Source of the DNA: an uncultured bacterium
Lineage (GTDB): Bacteria > Bacillota > Clostridia > Oscillospirales > Oscillospiraceae
DNA: 52,228 nucleotides
NCBI GenBank assembly: GCA_946548895.1
Contig: CAMNQF010000020.1
Span: forward strand, 1-52,228
Reading direction: 5' to 3'
The notes beneath the pieces are model-generated. The model had not been told where the DNA came from, searched no databases, and saw only the letters and a program-made list of their open reading frames with translations. Below, one piece after another: positions 32,181-40,133 of this stretch (positions are counted from its first letter, which is position 1; each line of letters starts with the position of its first letter). The position numbers and the translations under genes were made by a program.

Positions 32181-33173
32181 ATGAAAATCGGCAATGTGGA
32201 ACTGGGCACCCGGCTGGCCCTGGGCCCCATGGCGGGGGTGACAGACCTGGCTTTCCGCGCGGTCTGCCGGGAGCTGTCCGGGTGCTACACCGTCACCGAG
32301 ATGGTGAGCGCCAAGGCCCTGTGCTACGGGGACAAAAAGACCCCCGCCCTGCTGCGGCTGGGGGAGGGGGAGCACCCCGCCGCCGTTCAGATCTTCGGCT
32401 GCGACGAGCCCTTTATGGAGAAGGGGGCGGCCCTGGCCCTGGAGAGGTCCGGCGCGGATATCATCGACATCAACATGGGCTGCCCCGTGCCCAAGGTGGC
32501 CAACTCCGGGGACGGCTCCGCCCTCATGCGGGACCCGGACAAGGCCGCCGCGGTGGCCCGGGCGGTGGTCCGGGGGGCGGGGGGAAAGCCCGTCACCGTC
32601 AAGTTCCGCCTGGGCTGGGACAAGGGCTCCATCAACTGCGTGGAGTTTGCCAGGCGGATGGAGGACGCCGGCGTGTCCGCCGTGGCGGTCCACGGCCGCA
32701 CCAAAACCCAGATGTACTCCGGCGCCGCCAACTGGGACTATATCCGGGAGGTCAAACAGGCGGTGTCCATCCCGGTGATCGCCAACGGGGACGTGTTTTC
32801 CGCCAGGGACGCGGTGCGGATCCTGAGCTATACCGGGGCGGACATGGCCATGGTGGGCCGGGGGGCCTTCGGCAATCCCTGGCTGCTGGAGCAGTGCGCC
32901 GCCGCCCTGGAGGGGAGGGAGGTCCCGCCGCTGCCGCCGCTGGCCCGGCGGATGGATACGGCGGTCCGGCAGTTCGGCCTGGCCCTGGACCAAAAGGGGG
33001 AGAAGATCGCCTGCCTGGAGATGCGCAAGCACCTGGCCTGGTATCTGAAGGGGGTGCCCTACGCCTCCTACTGGAAGGAGCGGGCCTGTAAGATTTCCAC
33101 GGCGGAGGAATTTCACCGGGTGGTGTCCGGCATCAAGCGGGACCTGTCCGGCCCGGAGGACGGCGGTGAATAG
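32181..33173 (+). CDS. dusB: tRNA-dihydrouridine synthase (Dus family)
   Basis: 330 residues. FMN enzyme reducing uridines in the tRNA D-loop. Motifs: LGPMAGVTDLAFR near the N-terminus, catalytic Cys101 in DINMGCPVPKV, KFRLGWD, VHGRTKTQMYSG, and the FMN phosphate site GADMAMVGRGAFGNPWL. Start at 32181 after GGGAG. The last 8 bp overlap the next gene. DusB is the usual Firmicute label; the target uridine cannot be read from sequence. Confidence 0.93.
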   Translation: MKIGNVELGTRLALGPMAGVTDLAFRAVCRELSGCYTVTEMVSAKALCYGDKKTPALLRLGEGEHPAAVQIFGCDEPFMEKGAALALERSGADIIDINMGCPVPKVANSGDGSALMRDPDKAAAVARAVVRGAGGKPVTVKFRLGWDKGSINCVEFARRMEDAGVSAVAVHGRTKTQMYSGAANWDYIREVKQAVSIPVIANGDVFSARDAVRILSYTGADMAMVGRGAFGNPWLLEQCAAALEGREVPPLPPLARRMDTAVRQFGLALDQKGEKIACLEMRKHLAWYLKGVPYASYWKERACKISTAEEFHRVVSGIKRDLSGPEDGGE

Positions 33174-33822
33174 GCGGCCCGCCCGCGGCCAAAGCCTCGC
33201 CAGCACCTTTTTGGCCGTGGAGGGGGTGCTGTACGCCGCCTTTTTGATCCTTGACCTGACGGGGCGGGGAGAGCAGACCACCTCCATCAAATACGCGGGC
33301 GTCCTGCTGTGCCTGGCCTTCGCACTGGCCGGCGGGGACCGCCTGGTTTCCCTCGCGCTGGCCCTCACCGCCGGGGCGGACTGGTTCCTGCTGGTGCGCG
33401 GCAGTCATTACGCCGTCGGAATCGCCCTGTTTTTGTGCGTTCAGGCCGTCTATTACCTCCGCCTGCGGCGGGCGGGGGCGGGGAATGGGTGGCTGTTCCG
33501 GTCCGGGCTGGCCCTGGCGCTGGGGGCCGGGGTGTGCGCCCTGGACATGGCCGCGCCGCTGAACCTGCTGGCGGCGCTGTACTTCTCCCAGCTGGCGTCC
33601 AACGCCCTGCTGGCCTGGACGCTGAACGGGGCGCGGCAGCGCGCCTTCGCCCTGGGCCTCACCCTGTTCGTGGGCTGCGACGTGTGCGTGGGGCTGTTCA
33701 ACGTCCTGCCCGCCGGGTCGCCGCTGTACTTCCCGGCGTCTGTGGGGATGTGGCTGTTCTACCTGCCCTCCCAAGTGTTCATCGCCCTGTCCGCCCTGCC
33801 CGAAAAGGAGGAAGCCAAATGA
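33166..33822 (+). CDS. YhhN-like membrane protein (lysoplasmalogenase family)
   Basis: 218 residues with about eight hydrophobic helices and short loops, in the manner of the YhhN/TMEM86 family (alkenyl-ether lipid hydrolases in animals; bacterial role mostly unknown). ADWFLL and VGCDVCVGLFNVL resemble the family's intramembrane acidic sites. Start is GTG at 33166, overlapping the dusB stop by 8 bp, with GGAGGACG upstream. The stop overlaps the next start (ATGA). Confidence 0.65.
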   Translation: MNRRPARGQSLASTFLAVEGVLYAAFLILDLTGRGEQTTSIKYAGVLLCLAFALAGGDRLVSLALALTAGADWFLLVRGSHYAVGIALFLCVQAVYYLRLRRAGAGNGWLFRSGLALALGAGVCALDMAAPLNLLAALYFSQLASNALLAWTLNGARQRAFALGLTLFVGCDVCVGLFNVLPAGSPLYFPASVGMWLFYLPSQVFIALSALPEKEEAK

Positions 33823-34502
33823 AAACCAGCAAGCCCCTGGCCGTTGTTCTGGCCGCTGCCGCCGCCCTTGCCCTGTTCACCGGGGCCGTGGCGGCACCCA
33901 TCCTGTGCCGCCCCTTCTACTACGCCCACATCGGCCCTCTCCGGCTGGTGGAGCGGACGGGGTACACGGAGGAAGAGATTCGTACCGCCTTTGACGAGAT
34001 GTTGGACTACTGCCTGGGCGGGGAGGAGTTCTCCACCGGCGCCCTCAAATGGTCGGAGAGCGGCAAGAGCCATTTTACCGACGTGCGGTTCCTCTTTCTG
34101 CTGGACCTCCAGGTGCTGGCCTGTTCCCTGGGGCTGCTGGCGGCGTCCGCCGTCCTGGCCCGGCGGGGACGGCAGCGGCCCGCCCGGCTGCTGGGGCGCG
34201 GCCCCGCCTTTTGGGCGGGAGCGGGGCTGGGTGCGGCGTGCTTGATTGTGGCCGTGCTGGCCGCCCTGGACTTTGACCGGGCCTTCCGGGTGTTCCACGC
34301 CCTGTTCTTCCCCGGCAAGGACAACTGGCTCTTCGACCCCGCCCGGGACCAGATCATCACCATCCTGCCCCAGGCGTATTTCCGCGACTGCGCCATCCTG
34401 ATCCTGGCCATTCTGGCGCTGGGCTGCGCCGCCCTCATCGCCTTCGACCTTGTCCAAAAGCCCGGGCCCCGGGAGCTCCACTCAAAGCTGCAAAAAATTT
34501 AG
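33819..34502 (+). CDS. DUF1461 (TIGR01906) integral membrane protein
   Basis: 227 residues: N-terminal membrane helix (about 7-30), an extracytoplasmic loop with YTEEEIRTAFDEMLDYC, then three helices and FHALFFPGKDNWLFDPARDQI before the last helix. That FPGxDNWLFDP stretch is the hallmark of the family, which has no assigned function. Third gene of the dusB transcript by overlap; lexA follows with its own promoter. Confidence 0.85.
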   Translation: MKTSKPLAVVLAAAAALALFTGAVAAPILCRPFYYAHIGPLRLVERTGYTEEEIRTAFDEMLDYCLGGEEFSTGALKWSESGKSHFTDVRFLFLLDLQVLACSLGLLAASAVLARRGRQRPARLLGRGPAFWAGAGLGAACLIVAVLAALDFDRAFRVFHALFFPGKDNWLFDPARDQIITILPQAYFRDCAILILAILALGCAALIAFDLVQKPGPRELHSKLQKI

Positions 34503-34511
34503 AACGACTGT

Positions 34512-34540
34512 TTGACAATTCGAACGGTGTATGTTATAAT
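34512..34540 (+). promoter_or_regulatory. Promoter of lexA
   Basis: TTGACA (34512-34517), 17-bp spacer, TATAAT (34535-34540). The spacer contains a single CGAAC half-site; the full Firmicute LexA box (CGAAC-N4-GTTCG) is not complete here. Confidence 0.8.
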
Positions 34541-34607
34541 ATTGGCAGGAAGCCGGAAACGTTCAGCGTCCCGACGCCAGGGGACGACTTTGGAAGGAGC
34601 TTGCGCC

Positions 34608-35210
34608 ATGGCTAAACTCACACCCAAGCAGCAGCAGATTTACGACTATATCCTTGCCTTTGCCGGGGAGCACGGCTATCCCCCCTCCGTGCGGGAGATC
34701 GCCGAGGCCGTGGGGCTGAAGTCTCCCGCCACCGTCCACTTCCATCTGAAGGGCCTGCGCGAGGCGGGCTGCATCACCCAGGCCGAGGGCAAGACCCGGG
34801 CCATCACCATCACCGACCCCACCCACGGCCGCAAGGACCAGGTGCCCCTGGTGGGCTATGTGGCGGCGGGCGCGCCCATTCTGGCCCAGGAGAATATTGA
34901 GGAGTACCTCACCTTTGACACCGGCGGCCTCACCGGGGAGCACTTTGCCCTCAAGGTGCGGGGGGAGTCCATGCTGGAGGCGGGCATCCTGCCCGGCGAC
35001 CTGGTGGTGGTCCACCAGCAGCCCCTGGCCCGCAACGGGGATATCGTGGTGGCGCTGTTTGAGGACGAGGCCACCGTCAAAACCTTCCGCCGGGAGAGCG
35101 ACGGGCATATCTGGCTCTACCCGGAGAACTCCAGCCCGGAGTACCAGCCCATCGACGGCGAGGGCTGCTCCATTCTGGGCCGGGTGGTGGCGGTGATCCG
35201 CCGCTATTGA
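34608..35210 (+). CDS. lexA: LexA SOS repressor
   Basis: 200 residues. Represses DNA-damage genes and cleaves itself when stimulated by RecA. N-terminal winged helix with PPSVREIAEAVGLKSPATVH; cleavage site Ala87-Gly88 (YVAAGAP); catalytic Ser121 (RGESMLEAGI) and Lys158 (EATVKTF). Start at 34608 after GGAAGGAG. No sulA-like or lexA-neighbour SOS gene is visible. Confidence 0.96.
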   Translation: MAKLTPKQQQIYDYILAFAGEHGYPPSVREIAEAVGLKSPATVHFHLKGLREAGCITQAEGKTRAITITDPTHGRKDQVPLVGYVAAGAPILAQENIEEYLTFDTGGLTGEHFALKVRGESMLEAGILPGDLVVVHQQPLARNGDIVVALFEDEATVKTFRRESDGHIWLYPENSSPEYQPIDGEGCSILGRVVAVIRRY

Positions 35211-35244
35211 CCGGCCTATTGGCAAATACATCCGTCAGTCTGAG

Positions 35245-35277
35245 CGCCTGGGCCTTTTGCGGGGCCCGGGCGTTTTT
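35245..35277 (+). terminator. Terminator of lexA
   Basis: A 10-bp stem with one wobble (35245-35254 with 35263-35272), 8-nt loop, then five T. Confidence 0.88.
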
Positions 35278-35365
35278 GCGCGTCTGGTTATTGGAAGGTT
35301 TGCACAAAAAGGAGACCCTGTTTTTTTGCGTTCTACCAAAGTTGTGCGGAACGGCAAATTTCCCC

Positions 35366-35394
35366 TTGCAATTAAGACAGTATGTTGGTATGAT
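35366..35394 (+). promoter_or_regulatory. Promoter of the alpha-glucan ABC operon
   Basis: TTGCAA (35366-35371), 17-bp spacer, TATGAT (35389-35394), followed directly by two operator palindromes. Confidence 0.75.
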
Positions 35395-35407
35395 GATACT
35401 GCAAGGT

Positions 35408-35447
35408 CTGGAAACGTTTCCGATAACGCTACCAGAAACGTTTCCAG
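35408..35447 (+). promoter_or_regulatory. Tandem LacI-type operators
   Basis: GGAAACGTTTCC (35410-35421) and AGAAACGTTTCC (35434-35445): CG-centred palindromes typical of LacI/GalR regulators, centres 24 bp apart, located between promoter and start codon. Likely bound by the LacI-family protein encoded at 39058; a CcpA (cre) reading is also possible. Confidence 0.75.
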
Positions 35448-35478
35448 GCAATAGTAAATTCATAGGAGGAAATGAAAA

Positions 35479-36840
35479 ATGAGTAAGAAGCTCTTCGCGC
35501 TGATTCTGTCTCTCAGCATGGTCATGACCATGCTGCTTGCTGGATGCTCCAGCAAGCCCAATGCCGAGAACAGCAACCCTCCCGCTGAAAACTCCCAGTC
35601 CGGCGGCGCCGAGGCCAGCCAGCCCGCCGGCGGCGGCGATGCCGCCAAGGGCCGCGTGTACTGGCTCAACTTCAAGCCCGAGTCCGACGGCGCCTTGCTG
35701 CAGGTTGCCCAGATGTACACCGAGGAGACCGGCGTGCCGGTGAAGATCGTCACCGCCGCCTCCGGCACCTACAGCCAGCAGCTCAACGCCGAGATGGGCA
35801 AGTCCGAGGCCCCCACCATTTTCGTGGTGGGCAACTCCGCCGGCGTGCGCGACTGGACCGACTACGCCCTGGACCTGACCGGCACCCCCATCGCCAACGA
35901 GCTGAACACCGACGCCTACAACCTCTACGATGAGAACGGCAAGCTGGTATCCATCGGCTACTGCTATGAGTGCTACGGCATCATCGTCAACCCCGACCTG
36001 GTTCAGAAGGCGGGCCACACCATGGACGAGATCAAGAATTTTGACGGCCTGAAGACCGTGGTGGAGGACATCCACAGCCGTGCCGCCGAGCTGGGCTTCG
36101 ACGCCTTCACCTCCTGCGACATGGACAGCTCTTCCAACTGGCGTTTTGTGGGCCACATGGCCAACCTGGAGTACTACTATGAGCAAGAGGGCAACACCTG
36201 GACCGAGTGCCCCCCCACCATCTCCGGCAAGTATATGGACAACTTCAAGAACCTGTATGACCTGTGCATCAACAACAGCCTGACCGATCCCAAGGACCTG
36301 TCCGTGGGCGGCCATGACGCCGCCGAGGAGTTCAAGGCCGGCAAGGCCGCGTTCCAGGTCCAGGGCTCCTGGGAGTACGCCAACTACAAGGATTCCGTGC
36401 CCAATGCCACGATGATCCCCTACTACTGCGGCGTGGCCGGCGAGGAGAAGGCCGGCCTGAACTGCGGCACCGAGAACTGCTGGGCTATCAACTCCAAGGC
36501 GTCCGCCGAAGACCAGCAGGCCACCATGGACTTCATGGTGTGGTGCGTCACCGACCCCGAGGCCAGCCGCATCCTGGTGGACAGCTTCGGCGTCATGCCC
36601 TACAAGAGCGCCGCCGAGTCCACCAACGGCTTCCTGGCCGACGCCGCCGAGTACACCGCCAACGGCTGCTACGTCATGAACTGGGCCACCAACTACCAGC
36701 CCAACGTGGACGCCTACCGCGCCGCCCTGACCTCCGCCCTGAACGCCTACAACGCCGACCAGTCCGACGCCAACTGGGAGAGCGTCCGCGTGGCCTTCGT
36801 GGACGGCTGGGCCGCCCAGTACCAGGCCGTCAACGGCTGA
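35479..36840 (+). CDS. Sugar ABC transporter substrate-binding lipoprotein
   Basis: 453 residues. Lipobox LLAGC (Cys23), a Ser/Asn/Gly linker (about 25-55), then a type I solute-binding fold of the maltose-binding class (about 60-450). The link to MalQ suggests malto-oligosaccharides as ligand; the closest family cannot be fixed by eye. GGAGGAAATG precedes the start. Highest-expression features (very biased codons) and stem-loops right after the gene fit a binding protein made in excess. Confidence 0.9.
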   Translation: MSKKLFALILSLSMVMTMLLAGCSSKPNAENSNPPAENSQSGGAEASQPAGGGDAAKGRVYWLNFKPESDGALLQVAQMYTEETGVPVKIVTAASGTYSQQLNAEMGKSEAPTIFVVGNSAGVRDWTDYALDLTGTPIANELNTDAYNLYDENGKLVSIGYCYECYGIIVNPDLVQKAGHTMDEIKNFDGLKTVVEDIHSRAAELGFDAFTSCDMDSSSNWRFVGHMANLEYYYEQEGNTWTECPPTISGKYMDNFKNLYDLCINNSLTDPKDLSVGGHDAAEEFKAGKAAFQVQGSWEYANYKDSVPNATMIPYYCGVAGEEKAGLNCGTENCWAINSKASAEDQQATMDFMVWCVTDPEASRILVDSFGVMPYKSAAESTNGFLADAAEYTANGCYVMNWATNYQPNVDAYRAALTSALNAYNADQSDANWESVRVAFVDGWAAQYQAVNG

Positions 36841-36865
36841 TCCAGCGACACGCTTTGACCTTGAG

Positions 36866-36955
36866 CCGGGGCGGGCGGAACGCCCGCCCCGGTCCGCCTT
36901 TGCGGGGGCGGATATCATCCGCCCGCGGCGCGTGGCGGGCGCATCATATGCGCCC
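36866..36955 (+). repeat. Three consecutive stem-loops between binding protein and permease (REP-like)
   Basis: Stems: 36866-36877 with 36881-36892 (12 bp); 36906-36913 with 36917-36924 (8 bp, centred on ATC); 36937-36944 with 36948-36955 (8 bp, centred on CAT). All have 3-nt loops and no T run. Likely mRNA stabilisers that let the binding-protein message exceed the permease message; they also look like repetitive extragenic palindromes. Confidence 0.8.
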
Positions 36956-36995
36956 CCGCAAATCCTGCCCGAGAAATTTGAGAGGAGCTGATACC

Positions 36996-37901
36996 TTGAA
37001 ACACAAGAAACCCGCCCGCGGAAACACCATCTGCCGGTCTACCCGGAAATGGTTCCCACTGTTCCTGGGCCCGGTGGTGGCCGCCTTTATCATCGGCTTT
37101 GTCTGGCCCTTCCTTCAGGGCATCTACCTGTCTTTCTGCCAGTTCAAGCTCATTGCCGACGCCAAGCCCATCGGCATCGGCAACTACGTGCGGGCCTTCC
37201 AGGACGCGTCCTTCACCCACGCCTTCTGGTACACGGCGCTGTTCACGGTGGTGTCCATGGTGCTCATCAACGTGCTGGCTTTCACCGTGGCCTACGTCCT
37301 CACCCAAAATATCAAGGGCAGCAACCTCTTCCGCACCGTGTTCTTCATGCCCAACCTGATCGGCGGCATCGTGCTGGGCCACATCTGGTCCATGATTTTC
37401 GACGGCATCCTCGGCAAGTTCGGCACCTCCATCGTCATGGATTCCAAGTACGGCTTCTGGGGCCTGATTATCCTCATGTGCTGGCAGCAGATCGGCTACA
37501 TGATGATTATCTACATCGCCGGGCTCCAGGCGGTGCCCGAGGATATGCTGGAGGCCGCCCGCATCGACGGCGCCACCAAGTCCCAGGCCCTGTTTAAGGT
37601 GACCATCCCCAACGTGATGCCCTCCATCACCATCTGTATGTTCCTGTCCCTGACCAACGGCTTCAAGCTGTTCGACCAGAACCTGGCCCTGACCAACGGC
37701 TATCCCATCATCACCCAGCCCGGCGGCGTGGCCATCAAGACCACCGAGATGCTGGCTTTGAACATCTACACGACCTACAACAACACCAGCCTGAACGCCC
37801 ACGGCACGGCCCAGGCAAAGGCGGTCATCTTCTTCATCCTGGTGGCTGGCCTCGGCCTGGCCCAGCTGGCATACACCCGCAAAAAGGAGGTGCAGCAGTA
37901 A
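36996..37901 (+). CDS. Sugar ABC transporter permease (MalF type)
   Basis: 301 residues from a TTG start at 36996, with GAGAGGAG 6-7 bp upstream; no ATG lies near the true N-terminus. Six transmembrane helices and the EAA loop EAARIDGATKSQALFKVTIP that contacts the ATPase. It pairs with the next permease. No ATPase gene is present in the locus, so a shared MsmK-type ATPase encoded elsewhere is implied. The stop overlaps the next start by one base (TAATG). Confidence 0.9.
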   Translation: MKHKKPARGNTICRSTRKWFPLFLGPVVAAFIIGFVWPFLQGIYLSFCQFKLIADAKPIGIGNYVRAFQDASFTHAFWYTALFTVVSMVLINVLAFTVAYVLTQNIKGSNLFRTVFFMPNLIGGIVLGHIWSMIFDGILGKFGTSIVMDSKYGFWGLIILMCWQQIGYMMIIYIAGLQAVPEDMLEAARIDGATKSQALFKVTIPNVMPSITICMFLSLTNGFKLFDQNLALTNGYPIITQPGGVAIKTTEMLALNIYTTYNNTSLNAHGTAQAKAVIFFILVAGLGLAQLAYTRKKEVQQ

Positions 37902-38755
37902 TGAACGGTTCTCTGGCTGCCGAACGCAGGAATAAGGCCATTCTGTCCGTCATTCTCGGCGTAATCTGCGTCATCTACGTGCTGCCCGTGCTGGCGGTGC
38001 TCATCAACTCCTTTAAGCTGAACACCTTCGTCAAGACCGACACCTTCGCCCTGCCCACCGGCGAGATGTGGGCTGGGATGGATAACTTTATCAAGGGCAT
38101 GACCTTCGGCAACTACCCCTTCTGGGACAGCGTGAAGTACAGCGTGGTCATCACCGTGCTGTCCACCGCTCTCATCCTCGTCGGCACCTCCATGGCCGCC
38201 TGGTATATCGCCCGGGTGGACTCCCTGTTCTGCCGGATCCTGTACTTTTTGTGCGTATTCTCCATGGTGGTCCCCTTCCAGATGGTGATGTTCACCCTGT
38301 CCAACACGGCGGACCAGCTCCATCTGAACACCCCCTGGACCATCCCCGTGGTGTACCTGGGCTTCGGCGCGGGCCTGGCCATCTTCATGTTCGTGGGCTT
38401 TGTCAAGTCCATTCCCCTGGAAATTGAGGAGGCCGCCGCCATCGACGGCTGCGGCCCGGTGCGCACCTTCTTCATGGTGGTGGTGCCCATGCTGAAGCCC
38501 ACCATGATCTCCGTGGGCATTCTGGAGATCATGTGGGTGTGGAACGACTACCTGCTCCCCTCCCTGGTGCTGGACCTGGAGAAGTACCGCACCATCACCA
38601 TCCACATCCAGTACCTGAAGGGCAGCTACGGCACCGTGGATCTGGGCGCCACCATGGCCCTGATCCTGCTGGCCATCATCCCCGTCATCGTATTCTATCT
38701 CACCTGCCAGAAGCACATCATCAAGGGTGTGGCCGCAGGCGCGGTGAAGGGATAA
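37901..38755 (+). CDS. Sugar ABC transporter permease (MalG type)
   Basis: 284 residues, six helices, EAA loop EIEEAAAIDGCGPVRTFFMV. Its last codons (from 38731) form the first unit of a tandem repeat that continues after the stop codon, so the present C-terminus (GVAAGAVKG) has been duplicated downstream. Function as the second subunit of the sugar importer is standard for the family. Confidence 0.9.
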   Translation: MNGSLAAERRNKAILSVILGVICVIYVLPVLAVLINSFKLNTFVKTDTFALPTGEMWAGMDNFIKGMTFGNYPFWDSVKYSVVITVLSTALILVGTSMAAWYIARVDSLFCRILYFLCVFSMVVPFQMVMFTLSNTADQLHLNTPWTIPVVYLGFGAGLAIFMFVGFVKSIPLEIEEAAAIDGCGPVRTFFMVVVPMLKPTMISVGILEIMWVWNDYLLPSLVLDLEKYRTITIHIQYLKGSYGTVDLGATMALILLAIIPVIVFYLTCQKHIIKGVAAGAVKG

Positions 38756-38952
38756 CCCCGGCAGTCCCCGCCCGGTGGGCGGGGCTGCGGAAAGCCCGCG
38801 TGCCAGCGCGCGGCCGCAGGCACGGTAAAGGGATAGCCCCCGCAATCCCCGCCCGGTGGGCGGGGGCTGCGGAAAGCCCGTGTGCCAGTGCGCGGCCGCA
38901 GGCGCGGTAATGGGATAGCCCCCGCAATCCCCGTCCGGTGGGCGGGGATTGT
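38731..38952 (+). repeat. Tandem repeat (about 2.7 x 81 bp) copying the permease 3' end
   Basis: Units begin with GGCCGCAGG at 38731, 38812 and 38894 (periods 81 and 82 bp); the third is partial. Each holds a hairpin of type CCCCGCC-CGGT-GGCGGGG. The first unit includes the final codons and stop of the permease gene; later units have base changes. The 302-bp gap to the LacI gene contains this array and then the LacI promoter. Confidence 0.9.
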
Positions 38953-39004
38953 GGAAAATTGATCCACAAGCGCCGGAAAAATTGCTCTTTTTTTCAATCA
39001 GGGG

Positions 39005-39033
39005 TTGCGTGGAGGGCGAAAAAGAGGTAAAAT
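39005..39033 (+). promoter_or_regulatory. Promoter of the LacI-malQ genes
   Basis: TTGCGT (39005-39010), 17-bp spacer, TAAAAT (39028-39033); 25 bp before the start. Confidence 0.65.
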
Positions 39034-39057
39034 TATCGGCTGAAAAGGAGGGACGCC

Positions 39058-40074
39058 ATGACCATCAAGGATATTGCCCGTATGTCCGGGGTGGGCGTGG
39101 CCACCGTGTCCCGGGTGCTGAACAACCACCCCGACGTGTCCGAGGACACCCGCCGGAGGGTAATGGCGGTGGTGGAGGAGCAGGGCTTCCAGCCCAACAC
39201 CAACGCCCGCCACCTGAAGCAGCAGACCAGCGCCTCCATCGCCATCATCGTCAAGGGCACCATGAATATGCTGTTTGCCGACCTGGTGGAGCGGTGCCAG
39301 CAGCTCCTCCAGGACGCCGGGCGGGACGCCGCCGTGTACTACCTGGACGAGGACGCCAACGAAGTGGCCTATGCCGTCCAGCTGTGCCGGGAGCGCAAGC
39401 CCCTGGGCATCCTCTTCCTGGGGGGGGACCTGGAGTTTTTCCAGGCGGCCTTTGCCCAGATCACCGTGCCCTGCGTCCTGCTGACCAACTCGGCGGAGGA
39501 GCTGGCCTTTCCCAACCTGTCCTCCCTCACCACCGACGACGAGGAGGCGGCCTGCCGGGTGGTGCGCTACCTGGCGGACCAGGGGCACAGGAACATCGGC
39601 GTGCTGGGGGGCAACTGGTCGTGCACCCAGATCAGCTACCGGCGGGTCCAGGGTTGCCAGCGGGCCTTTGACGAGCTGGGCCTGCCCTTTGACGCCCGGC
39701 GGAGTGAGCCCTGCCGCTACTCCTTCTCCGACGCTTACGACACCACCAAGCGCCTTTTGAGCCGGTGCCCGGAGCTCACCGCCCTGTTCTGCATCAGCGA
39801 CGTAATGGCCATGGGGGCCATCCGGGCCATCCGGGACCTGGGGCGGCGGGTGCCCGAGGACATCTCTGTGGTGGGGTACGACGGCATCCCCCTGGCGCAG
39901 TTCTCCGTCCCCCGGCTGACCACCGTCCGGCAGGACACCCAGCAGCTGGCCCAGCAGGGAGTGGACGTCCTGCTGCGCAGTATTCAGCGGCCCCGCCCGC
40001 CGGTCCACGGCGTGGTGCCCTTTCAGCTTATCCGTGGGGAGAGCGTGGCTCCGCCCCGCGCCCTGACACATTGA
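39058..40074 (+). CDS. LacI-family transcriptional regulator of the alpha-glucan locus
   Basis: 338 residues. N-terminal LacI helix-turn-helix and hinge: TIKDIARMSGVGVATVSRVL, then NNHPDVSEDTRRRVMAVVEE; the hinge helix region precedes a periplasmic-binding-type sensor (about 60-330). Most likely binds the two CG-centred palindromes upstream of the binding-protein gene. Ligand is probably a maltodextrin or related sugar, by context. AAAAGGAGGG precedes the ATG. Confidence 0.92.
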   Translation: MTIKDIARMSGVGVATVSRVLNNHPDVSEDTRRRVMAVVEEQGFQPNTNARHLKQQTSASIAIIVKGTMNMLFADLVERCQQLLQDAGRDAAVYYLDEDANEVAYAVQLCRERKPLGILFLGGDLEFFQAAFAQITVPCVLLTNSAEELAFPNLSSLTTDDEEAACRVVRYLADQGHRNIGVLGGNWSCTQISYRRVQGCQRAFDELGLPFDARRSEPCRYSFSDAYDTTKRLLSRCPELTALFCISDVMAMGAIRAIRDLGRRVPEDISVVGYDGIPLAQFSVPRLTTVRQDTQQLAQQGVDVLLRSIQRPRPPVHGVVPFQLIRGESVAPPRALTH

Positions 40075-40133
40075 CGGCGGGCCGCTGTCCCGTACCCGGG
40101 GCAGCGGCTCCCAATAGAAAGGTGGGACTTTTT

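Noticed and set aside
34518-34540. LexA box at the lexA promoter
   Set aside because: Only a CGAAC half-site is present; the GTTCG half is not at the required distance, so I do not call autoregulation.
38731-38952. Tandem repeat as a CRISPR array
   Set aside because: Units are 81-82 bp with no unique spacers, and they copy a gene end. No cas gene is present.
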